Positions 56,572 through 64,000 of a stretch of DNA of 64,000 bases are shown here, one piece after another. The stretch covers positions 38,264,501-38,328,500 of the forward strand of contig CM065394.1 in the NCBI GenBank assembly GCA_033060915.1, given 5' to 3'. How positions within the stretch are numbered: position 1 is the stretch's first letter; the number at the start of each line of letters is the position of its first letter. The position numbers and the translations under genes are program-made. The stretch is from Euryodendron excelsum. Lineage: Eukaryota; Streptophyta; Magnoliopsida; Ericales; Pentaphylacaceae. The notes under the pieces were generated by a model. It ran no database searches, was not told the origin of the DNA, and saw nothing but the letters and a program-made list of their open reading frames with translations.

Positions 56572-57951
56572 TACAAGGCGGGCTGCACCAATCAGGTGGC
56601 AAACGCACTGAGTCGCAGGGCTGAGCTTGCTGCTATCAAGTTGGTGGCGAACCTCACGGCTAGCAAGGTCGCCACAAGCATGCGGGAACGGATCAAGGAG
56701 AACTTGATGAAAGATCCTATGGCCCAAACCATTGTGCAGCTAGCCAAAGAAGGGAAGACACGCCAGTTTTGGGTTGAGGATGACTTGCTTATGGCCAAAG
56801 GAAATCGGGTTTATGTACCCAAAGCTGGTGACCTACGAAGGGCGCTCCTGCGAGAGTGTCATGACACCTTATGGGCTGGCCACCCAGGGTGGCAGCGAAC
56901 GTTGGCACTATTGAAACAGGGCTACAATTGGCCCCATATGAAAGATGATGTAATGGATTATACGAAGACTTGTCTCACCTGCCAACAAGACAAGACGGAG
57001 CGAGCCAAGACAGTTGGGTTGTTAGAGCCACTTCCCACTCCAAAGAGGCCTTGGAAAAGTGTCTCACTTGATTTCATCAGCAATTTGCCGAAGGTTGGAG
57101 ATCTTAGCTCTATTCTGGTGATAGTAGACCGATTCTCCAAATATGCCACATTCATCCCAGCACCAAAGTATTGCCCGGCAGAGGAGACAGCTCGTCTATT
57201 TTTCAAACACATTGTCAAGTATTGGGGCGTGCCCCAAAGCATTGTCAGTGACCGGGATTCCAGATTCACAGGGACCTTCTGGTCAGAACTCTTTAAACTT
57301 CTCGGTTCACAACTCACTATGTCATCTAGCTATCATCCCCAAACTGATGGTCAGACGGAACGTTTCAACGGGCTACTTGAAGAGTATTTGCGCCATTTTG
57401 TCAATGCCAACCAGAGAAATTGGGTGCAATTACTTGATGTTGCTCAATTTTGTTTCAATTCTCAAAAGAGTTCTTCCACTAACAAAAGCCCTTTTGAGAT
57501 TGTTACAGGTCAGCAACCACTGATGCCCCACACAGTGGATGAGCCTTACACAGGAAAGTCTCCGAGAGCCTACAACTTCACCAAAGAATGGAAGCGCGGG
57601 AATGAAGTAGCAAGAGCTTACTTAGAGAAGGCTTCCAAGAGAATGAAGAAGTGGGCAAATCAAGGAAGAAAGCCGCTCGGATTCCAAGTTGGAGACCTGG
57701 TGCTAGTAAAGTTGACGCCTGAACAACTCAGATTTCTTCGCAACCATGACCGGCGCCTAGTGCAAAAGTACGAGGGACCTGTTCAAGTTGTCGCCAAGAT
57801 TAGGAAGGCATCTTACAAGGTCGAGCCTCCAGCCTGGATGAAAGTACACCCAGTGTTTCATGTGAGTTGTCTCAAGCCCTACCATGCAAATCGGGAAGAT
57901 TCAACTCGCAACATCTCCACAAGAGTAGCCATCAACGCCGAAGCAAGTTGA
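56572..57951 (+). pseudogene. Gypsy RNase H tail and integrase
   Basis: The same frame resumes after the TAG. The integrase zinc-binding HHCC region spans about 56,860-56,985 (ends CLTCQQDK). The DDE core is visible as VSLDFISNLP, SIVSDRDSRFTG and TDGQTERFNGLLEEYL, followed by a C-terminal GQ..V-type domain and a VHPVFHVSCLKPY block. The open frame ends in TGA where the chromodomain frame should continue. Confidence 0.85.
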
Positions 57952-58129
57952 AGACATTCTCGCCGACATAGTGGTCAAGGGAAGGCGCCCACGCTTGGAG
58001 TACTTGGTGAAGTGGAAGGATCTTGGAGACGAGGAGATCAACTAGGAGAAGGCGGAAGACTTGCAACCGTTCGTGGACACGCTCGAGGAGTACCTTGCTT
58101 CAAAGTCTACGAGGACGTCGACCGCATAA
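57947..58129 (+). pseudogene. Chromodomain of the Gypsy element, out of frame
   Basis: Reading one frame over gives VEDILADIVVKGRRPRLEYL, followed by VKWKDLGDEEIN, a stop, then EKAEDLQPFV. This is a chromodomain, as in plant chromoviruses. An indel before it and a TAG at the position of a usually aromatic residue disable it. Confidence 0.75.
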
Positions 58130-58140
58130 GTGGGGGAGAG

Positions 58141-58817
58141 TGTCACGAGCTGCCCTTCAAGGCCAGGCCCATGCCCTCATTTTCCAGTCTCGTGTCAACT
58201 CTGTCATGTCTGTACATATTGTATAGAGTGTAAAAATGTAAGTTTGGAGTCGGATGCACGCGTAGATTTTCCTATGTCAAGGTGTGCGACATCCAAGTTA
58301 GTCTTGTCCTAGCCCTATCGAGGAGAGGTGTTGTAATTTTTCCGAAGGGCTAGAAAATTAGTTTAGGGTCATATGTAGATGTATGTAAAAGGGTTTTGTC
58401 AAATTCCTTGTAAATATTTTTATAGACCCATTATGACTCCTCAAGGGGGTGTAATGTTTACTTGTATCAGTTTAGAAATGACTTAAAAAGCATATATAGG
58501 GAAGGATAGTAAGTTGAGTCCAAGTCCCTAGTTGTTGGTTGTTGGTTGTTGGCAAACTAAACTCCCCACCTAATTGTAGTATGGAATTGCTTTGTATATG
58601 CAATAAAAGTGATCTTATTGCTTGCAAATTGTGTGCCCATTGCCTTCGTTGTTGCTTTAAATGTTCTTAGCTTGTTGCTTCCAAATTGTTTACTTGTGCA
58701 CCTTCGGGTGTGTGTGTTGGCTTTCATTTGCGAGGTGCCCCTTTGGCTGGCTTGTCTAGTGCCGCCCACGACAAGTGCCACACGGCCTAATTCACTTGAA
58801 AGTGTCGGACCGTGACA
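58141..58817 (+). repeat. 3' LTR of the Gypsy element
   Basis: 677 bp, same ends as the 5' LTR, preceded by a GTGGGGGAGAG purine tract and followed by the CAAAG target duplication. Confidence 0.95.
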
Positions 58818-59165
58818 CAAAGCAAGACCCTTTTATAATTATTATGTAATTGGTGATGACTAAATGAATGAAGCATGAGTTGAAATTACGGAAGCTGGCG
58901 GTGGAGAACGTTGGTGCCATCCACGAAGTTGAGGCTGCCGGAGACTATGGTGTTATTCTTGCCGTCGCCGTACGTTAACACATTCCAAATAGACTTATCC
59001 AAAACCACATTCTCCACATACACTCCAGCCTTCACATATATCACAAATCTGGCCGTGCTTCTCTTGGGCACCATAGCCACCGCCTCTTTAATGGTCTTAT
59101 AGTCTCGGCTGCCGTCCTTCGCCACCATCAAATTCGGCGACGGGTTTGTCTCTTGAAGCAGTCTC

Positions 59166-59568
59166 TGCTAGGTATGTTTGCTCGTTGTTTTCTAATTCCA
59201 CATCGGTTGGGTGTCGGAAGGGGGGCAAGGAGTAAAGTTAATATAAAGAAGGTTAAATTTTCTTGATTAAGTGCACCAGTCAATAGCTTAGTTAGTAACT
59301 TTTGACTTTAGTAAAATTCTTCTTGAAGAGGTGAAAGTTAAAGATTAGCTAATGAGATAACTTAGTGGGTGTCGGCAAGGTAAGGATGAAAAATTATGTG
59401 ATTGTAACAATTTTTCACATAATGTATTTTTCTTCTAGGCTGGTGGTTTTTCTTCTGTTTTGGGAGTTTTTCACGTAAATTCATGTATTGTGTTTTTCTC
59501 TATTTATTTTAATATTTCTGTCTTTCCTATTTTCAAGAGTGTGTTTAGGAGGGCCAAAATTCCCAACA
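59166..59568 (+). repeat. 5' LTR of the non-autonomous element
   Basis: It is highly similar to 60,771-61,177, with shared blocks such as CCCACATCGGTTGGGTGT-like, GCACCAGTCAATA, TAACTTTTGACTTTAGTAAA and GTTTTTCACGTAAATTC. Scattered substitutions are visible. Confidence 0.92.
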
Positions 59569-60770
59569 AATGGTATCAGAGCCTATTCGGTTGTTTTGTT
59601 TATTTTTTGAAATTCTTAGTATGTTCTGTGGTTGCAGTTTTAACTGATCTTCCACATCAAAAAAGATTTTCTTGAAATTATCAAAGGTTCTTTTTGGTGG
59701 AGTGGAGCTTAGGTGCTGTTATCCTTTTAGTGGGGTGGGGCTTTGGTATGGTAGTGTGGATACGTACAGTCTAAGGAGGTTCTGTCTAGAAGATTGGGTT
59801 TTAAGCGAGACCAGTGTAACCCCTCCAATCTTTTCTAGAAATCTTAAAATTTTGTCTAGGAAAGATTTGAGTATTTCTTGAGAACTTACTTAGTGGGTAC
59901 TATTCATATATCTGGTAAAAAAATTCATCAAGCTGATGCACAGGAAAAGAGGAGAGAGAACAAAAAAAAAATTATTGGTTGATGGAGGACAGCGTGCTGA
60001 TGTTTTGAAGATGATATAGCCATTATCATTGCAGGGATAGAGTCGTTATCATCGTTGGTAAGGAGCAGGTATGCAACGGACTAGTTTGCATTTTGCTTTA
60101 GGCAGTGATCTAGTGTGGCAGGATCCGTTGTTGAAGGTTTGGCCGGCTTCGAAATTCATGGAGGGAGGTGTCCCTAAGGTTTTTAAGGCACTGCAAAGTT
60201 ACCGTTGGGTGCAGTATTGCACTGTTTTTGGTCAAATTGGACAGAAGCAGTCAGAGATCAAGGGCTGATTGGTAGCATTTGGGTCAATTGATGGCAGAAG
60301 ACTAGTCATCAATCAAAAGGGCGCGATTCTGATTGGATGGATTGGCAACCTGTACAAGCTGGTGGAGATCAAGATGAACAAATAGAGCAAGAGTTGCTAC
60401 AACAGGCGCAGAAGTACATGGACAAAATGTACAGGTGTGCATGCAAACAAATGTCAATAGATGTTAAATGTTCATAAGAAACCCCAGGGGCAGGTCCACA
60501 AGTTTACACATAAGCATTGGTTTGGAGGTGATGTAGGATGTGTGGTGGAAAGTCATGTTGATGGCTGATGAATTTCCAGGAAAACCAAATATGGGAGTTG
60601 CACCATAATTTTTCAGTAAGGTTATTTTTCGACATGGGCGTGAAATGCTTGGAATTAGTTTATTCTAAGTGTATATGCTTTTATGGTGGAGCATGATAGC
60701 AGAAACTATGAAGATCTTTATCAAGGTGGAGTATGGCTGTGGGATCAATCAAAGTCACAAAGGTGGAGAT

Positions 60771-61177
60771 TGCTAGGTTTGTTTGCTCCTTGTTTCCTAA
60801 TCCCACATCGGTTGGGTGTGGGAAGAGGGGCAAGGAGTAAAGTTAATATAAGGAAGGTTAAGTTTCTTTGGTTAAGTGCACCAGTCAATAACTTAGCTAG
60901 TAACTTTTGACTTTAGTAAAATTCCTCTTGAAGAAGTGAAAGTTAAATATTAACTAATGGGATAGCTTAGTGGGTGTTGATAAGGTGAGGAGGAAAAATT
61001 AAGTGATTGTAACAATTTTTCACATTGTGTATTTTTCTTCTGGGCTGGTGGTTTTTTTTCTGTTTTGAGAGTTTTTCACGTAAATTCTTGTATTGTGTTT
61101 TTCTCTATTTATTTTAAAATTTCTGTCTTTCCTATCTCCAAAAAAAATTGTATTTGGGAGGGCCAAAATTCTCAACA
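60771..61177 (+). repeat. 3' LTR of the non-autonomous element
   Basis: Second LTR copy, ending CTCAACA directly before the GCCTC target repeat and the resumed pectinesterase codons for PADRR (minus strand). Confidence 0.92.
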
Positions 61178-61951
61178 GCCTCCGATCAGCAGGGTGAACC
61201 CAATCCGAAAACCCGTAATCAGATGTCCCTAAAGCTTCCGATTAACCGGAATGTTGAAGCCCGGGAGCATACCTAAAAACTTAGCAACAATGGCCAAACT
61301 ATTGTTGGCGAACACAGTTGAATTCTTCATTATGCCTTTCACATCTGCTAGCACAGCAGTCGAATTCGATTCCTCGAGGGCGTCAAAGCACGTCTCCTGA
61401 TTTGTAATGGCAGCGCTCAGCCACGTCTTGAGGTCGTCAATAGTTCTCATCGATAAAATCTTCACATCCATGAACGAGATCGAATCGTTGAGTCTATCTA
61501 AGGCGTCGTCGATCACGGTTTGGCAAACGCTCAACGCGGCCTTGATCCGTTCGTCATTGATGTTAGACATTATTGCTTCAGAAAATGAAGATATATTTTG
61601 AGAGCTCGTTCAAGGCCACATGTAAAGAGAGCTGAAGAGCTCTTCTGGGTCGGTGGTGTTGGAGGTTTCTAGTGCTTGTAGGCCGGCGAAGCATGATTCG
61701 GGGTATTGAGTCGTGCTACAGACCACTTTGAGCGATGTGGCAGGGGAGGTAGGAGTACTTGAAGGGACCTCGCCGGAAGCAGAGTTGCGCTTGTGTATTA
61801 GAGTTCCGGCCACCGCGCCGATGATCACGACCAGTAGTACGATGGAGGAGACAATGAGGATAACGAGACGCTTGCGGGTCTTCCGTTGGAATGCCTGCTG
61901 TTCGAGCTCGTCGACCTTGCCGTAGCCCTTGAAAGACTTAATTGTATCCAT

Positions 61952-62096
61952 GACATGATACTAAAATCTCGATGAGTTTCGTTGATGGTGTGTGTTCTAA
62001 ATACTTGTGGGCTTCCGTGCAGGCCGTCCCCAGATGTAGTCCAATTAATGGAAGAGCAAATGCTACGGTTGGAAAATAAAACATGAAGGTTAACAA
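61952..62096 (-). promoter_or_regulatory. Upstream region of the PME pseudogene
   Basis: About 145 bp between the pectinesterase ATG and the estimated start of the next LTR. No clear TATA box was identified. The original promoter was probably cut or separated by the neighbouring element. Confidence 0.35.
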
Positions 62097-62499
62097 AGTG
62101 ACAAGTACTTACAAGAGATCTCGATGGATTTTATTGCTAGGAGATTTATTTTACAAAACGGGTACAAGCGCGAAGGCTAAAGAAAGAGTAAATTGTTACA
62201 AGCCCACCAAGATGGCCCAAAAATAGGCCCATGAGGAGGTCAAGGAGCCCACTAAGTCTAGAACATTCTAGGTAATTCTTGGACATTCTACTACATGGGC
62301 AATTTTGATAAGCATTCTAGATCTTTCTACACTTGTGTAGATATTAGAAGAGTGTGGGAGATTCTAGAACATGGGGGGGAGGCTTCCTTGAGAAGCTTTG
62401 TACATAAATATCTAGATATTTGTATAGATGATTCTAGAAGGGGAATCCCAACCGTTGGATCAAAACGATCTCCACCGTCCATTGAGGAGGTGGACAAGT

Positions 62500-62507
62500 A
62501 TAAATAG
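62500..62507 (+). promoter_or_regulatory. TATA box in the LTR of the second Gypsy element
   Basis: TATAAATA followed by a G-run, about 210 bp before the LTR end. This is the expected place for the element's own promoter. Confidence 0.6.
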
Positions 62508-62713
62508 GGGGTAGCCCCTCATTTGTAACCATCCAAGTTTCAAGTAATACAAAGCATTCTCCAAGTTCATTCAAAGCTCTCTTAGTTCTCTTGTTGCTCT
62601 CTTATTCTTAGCCTTGTTCTTTCGGTGTTCTAAGGCTTACTTAGTATCTTTTGTAGCCAAAGGTGTCTAAGGCCGCACGGGTCAAGGTGTTCAAGATTCA
62701 AGCCCGTGACAGT

Positions 62714-62726
62714 TGGTATCAGAGCC
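62714..62726 (+). other. Primer-binding site of the second Gypsy element
   Basis: TGGTATCAGAGCC, two bases after the LTR end. tRNA-Met type, as in the other two elements on this side of the window. Confidence 0.9.
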
Positions 62727-62747
62727 TCGGTTTGTGAAGGCTAAGCA

Positions 62748-64000
62748 ATGGCAACAACTGGTTCGGATGTCACCGAGCATGGAGGTGTTCATGAGAGGGA
62801 TCCCCCTCCTCCTACCGGCAAAGGGCGGAAGGACAAGTCAAGGGACGCTTTGTCTTCCTTGGAGTCAAGGATCATGCGGGTAGAGCTTGCCGTGGCCGAT
62901 GGACGGGACAAGTTTGAGGAACTAGACCAAAGCATCGAGGGACTCAACCAACGTGTCGAAAGGATCGACAATGGGCGTGAGGAGTTCCAAGGGGAGGTGC
63001 AAGGTGGCCTCAACACCATGGCGGAGCTTGTGAGGACCCAAATGGATGCTCTCAAGGAGATGGTCCAAGCCGAGATTGCCGCTATAAGGGAGGAAATGAA
63101 GGAGATCAAAAGTGATTGGTCCTTGTGCAAGATGGCTATCACACAAGGTACGGTTTCTCCCTCTCCCTCTCCTAAGGTTGACATTCCTAGGCCCAAGTCT
63201 TACAATGGGTCAAGGAATGCTAGAGAATTAGATAATTTCTTATGGAGCTTGGAGCAATATTTTGAAGCCACTAGTATAAGTGGTGATGATAAGAAAATAA
63301 AAACGGCCCCTCTCTTCCTCTCGGATGCGGCCACACTATGGTGGAGGCGGCGGCATGCGGATATGGAGCGAGGCTTATGCACTATAGCCACATGGGATGA
63401 CTTCAAGAGGGAAATCAAGAAGCAATTCTATCCCGAAAATTCGGAGCATGAAGCAAGGGCCCGACTAAGGCGTCTCTCCCACAAAGGCACGGTGCAGGAA
63501 TATGTGAAAGAGTTCTCCGAGCTATTATTGGAGATACCGGACATGTCCGAGAAGGAGTCTCTCTTCACTTTCATCGATGGGCTACAATCATGGGCTAAGA
63601 TAGAAGTTCAACGGCGGGGACCCCAAGATCTTGCAACAGCCATCTCTACAGTGGAGTCCCTAACCGACTATAAGCAAGGTGAGTCCTCTTCTAAGCCCAA
63701 AAATCAAAAGTATAATAAAGGCAAAGGTGGGGGAGAGCATGCAAGCCAAGCAAAGGAAGGTGGACACAAGCCATCCTCATCAAGTCATGGCAAGTTCAAC
63801 AAAGACAAGAAGGGTGGTGATAAGCCCAAGTTTACATGCTTCCTTTGTGATGGAAATCACTTTGCCCGCGACTGTCCAAAGCAGGCTAAACTATCGGCTC
63901 TTATCCAAGAGGAGGAGGAGGAGGACCGTCCCCAATGGGAGGAGACCAAGATGGGCTCTCTAAGGCTACTCAATGCAATCAAGGCCAAAGTGGACATGCC
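62748..64000 (+). CDS. Gag protein of second Gypsy element, 3' partial, open to window end
   Basis: It starts MATTGSDVTEHGGVHERD and stays open for 417 codons to the window edge with no stop. A coiled-coil-like region (residues ~35-120) precedes the gag domain (LWWRRRHADMERGL, FYPENSEHEARARLRRL, GTVQEYVKEFSELLLEIPDM), a Lys/Gly/Ser linker and a zinc knuckle CFLCDGNHFARDC (CxxCx3Hx4C). Unlike the element at 53.6 kb, there is no stop after the knuckle within view, so this copy may be younger or more intact. Confidence 0.88.
   Translation, partial: MATTGSDVTEHGGVHERDPPPPTGKGRKDKSRDALSSLESRIMRVELAVADGRDKFEELDQSIEGLNQRVERIDNGREEFQGEVQGGLNTMAELVRTQMDALKEMVQAEIAAIREEMKEIKSDWSLCKMAITQGTVSPSPSPKVDIPRPKSYNGSRNARELDNFLWSLEQYFEATSISGDDKKIKTAPLFLSDAATLWWRRRHADMERGLCTIATWDDFKREIKKQFYPENSEHEARARLRRLSHKGTVQEYVKEFSELLLEIPDMSEKESLFTFIDGLQSWAKIEVQRRGPQDLATAISTVESLTDYKQGESSSKPKNQKYNKGKGGGEHASQAKEGGHKPSSSSHGKFNKDKKGGDKPKFTCFLCDGNHFARDCPKQAKLSALIQEEEEEDRPQWEETKMGSLRLLNAIKAKVDM

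Larger units (their letters stand above)
52884..58817 (+). mobile_element. Ty3/Gypsy chromovirus LTR retrotransposon, nearly full structure
   Basis: LTRs of 672 bp (52,884-53,555) and 677 bp (58,141-58,817) start TGTCACGAGC and end CGTGACA. A CAAAG target duplication lies on both sides (52,879-52,883 and 58,818-58,822). The tRNA-Met primer-binding site TGGTATCAGAGC is at 53,558, and a purine tract precedes the 3' LTR. The order gag, protease, reverse transcriptase, RNase H, integrase, chromodomain is that of a Gypsy chromovirus. Two in-frame TAG codons, a frameshift before the chromodomain and a further TAG inside it make this copy non-coding for a full polyprotein. It inserted antisense into the intron of the pectinesterase pseudogene. 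Confidence 0.95.
59166..61177 (+). mobile_element. Non-autonomous LTR retrotransposon (~2.0 kb, LARD/TRIM-like)
   Basis: LTRs of ~403 bp (59,166-59,568) and ~407 bp (60,771-61,177) start TGCTAGGT and end CAACA. A primer-binding site TGGTATCAGAGCC is at 59,571, and a purine tract AAGGTGGAGAT precedes the 3' LTR. The 1.2-kb interior has only short ORFs and no recognisable gag or pol. The target duplication is GTCTC (59,161) against GCCTC (61,178), one base changed. It sits within pectinesterase exon 1, exactly at the codons of the RRLL processing motif. Confidence 0.92.
51119..61951 (-). pseudogene. PMEI-PME (type I pectin methylesterase) pseudogene, split by transposons
   Basis: Type I pectinesterases are made as membrane-anchored pro-proteins: an inhibitor-like pro-domain, an RRLL-type processing site and a catalytic domain that de-esterifies cell-wall pectin. 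Read on the minus strand: MDTIKSFKGYGKVDELEQQ, a membrane segment and the pro-domain start (61,951-61,613); the rest of the pro-domain (61,570-61,183); start of the catalytic domain with MVAKDGSRDYKTIKEAV (59,165-58,890); an intron (58,889-52,131); then catalytic pieces GFIAKEMGFRNTAG and SVFYWCSFNAFQDTLYAYSNRQFY (52,130-51,916), NIQPRQPLSNQF (near 51,600), and KNYSTTVIIQSNIGPF and TIFYAEYQNIGPGSS (near 51,400-51,250). Lesions: TGA at 61,610 between compensating indels; a frameshift near 61,230; an LTR element at 59,166-61,177; a frameshift near 58,905; an in-frame TAG in exon 2; a ~250-bp insert at ~51,660-51,915; internal duplications. It is not functional. Confidence 0.92.
62097..64000 (+). 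mobile_element. Second Ty3/Gypsy element, left part only
   Basis: An LTR ending CCCGTGACA at 62,711, a primer-binding site TGGTATCAGAGCC at 62,714 and a gag ORF open to the window end. The LTR start is uncertain; 62,097 (TGACAAG) is only an estimate. Gag resembles that of the element at 53.6 kb in domain order, zinc knuckle spacing and the MGSLRLLNAIK block after the knuckle, so the two belong to related but distinct families. Confidence 0.85.

Overview
This is a piece of a flowering-plant (eudicot) nuclear chromosome. Its protein-coding genes are split by many GT-AG introns. Their products are plant-type: a FYVE-containing FAB1 lipid kinase, a remorin, a PMEI-PME pectinesterase and a plant alanine aminotransferase. 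The intergenic and intronic DNA is AT-rich and full of LTR retrotransposons, MITE-like elements and microsatellites. No operons, CRISPR arrays, rRNA or tRNA genes were seen. The species cannot be named from the sequence; the transposon load inside introns would fit a medium or large perennial-type genome, but that is only an inference.

Layout. 1-14,754 (+): FAB1-type phosphatidylinositol-3-phosphate 5-kinase, 11 exons, complete except for a short N-terminal piece left of the window. 14,755-18,951: intergenic, with one weak RNase H-like ORF fragment and simple or tandem repeats. 18,952-22,284 (+): a long-N-terminus remorin, five coding exons visible, start codon not resolved. 22,285-25,460: intergenic, with a GC-richer LTR-like patch near 23.2-23.7 kb. 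25,490-31,084 (+): 20S proteasome subunit alpha-5, nine exons, 237 aa, intact. 31,085-35,208: AT-rich intergenic DNA with a 468-bp MITE-like element. 35,209-50,219 (-): alanine aminotransferase, 15 exons, convergent with the proteasome gene. A 10-nt deletion in its penultimate exon puts the last exon out of frame. Its introns hold a decayed Copia element (~6.7 kb), a Stowaway-like MITE, and a 1.43-kb TIR element with an internal ~330-bp tandem array. 51,119-61,951 (-): a dead PMEI-PME pectinesterase gene, split by a Ty3/Gypsy chromovirus in its intron and a ~2-kb non-autonomous LTR element in its first exon. 62.1-64.0 kb (+): the left end of another Ty3/Gypsy element whose gag frame is open to the window edge.

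The host genes are unrelated housekeeping, membrane and metabolic genes and do not form a pathway: vesicle PI(3,5)P2 synthesis, plasma-membrane scaffolding, protein degradation, alanine/pyruvate metabolism and cell-wall pectin modification. The density of insertions increases to the right, and the two right-hand host genes carry clear lesions. I found no evidence of a new kind of biological system. The most useful observations are the reconstruction of the split pectinesterase pseudogene, the frameshifted aminotransferase, and several transposons with readable termini and target-site duplications.
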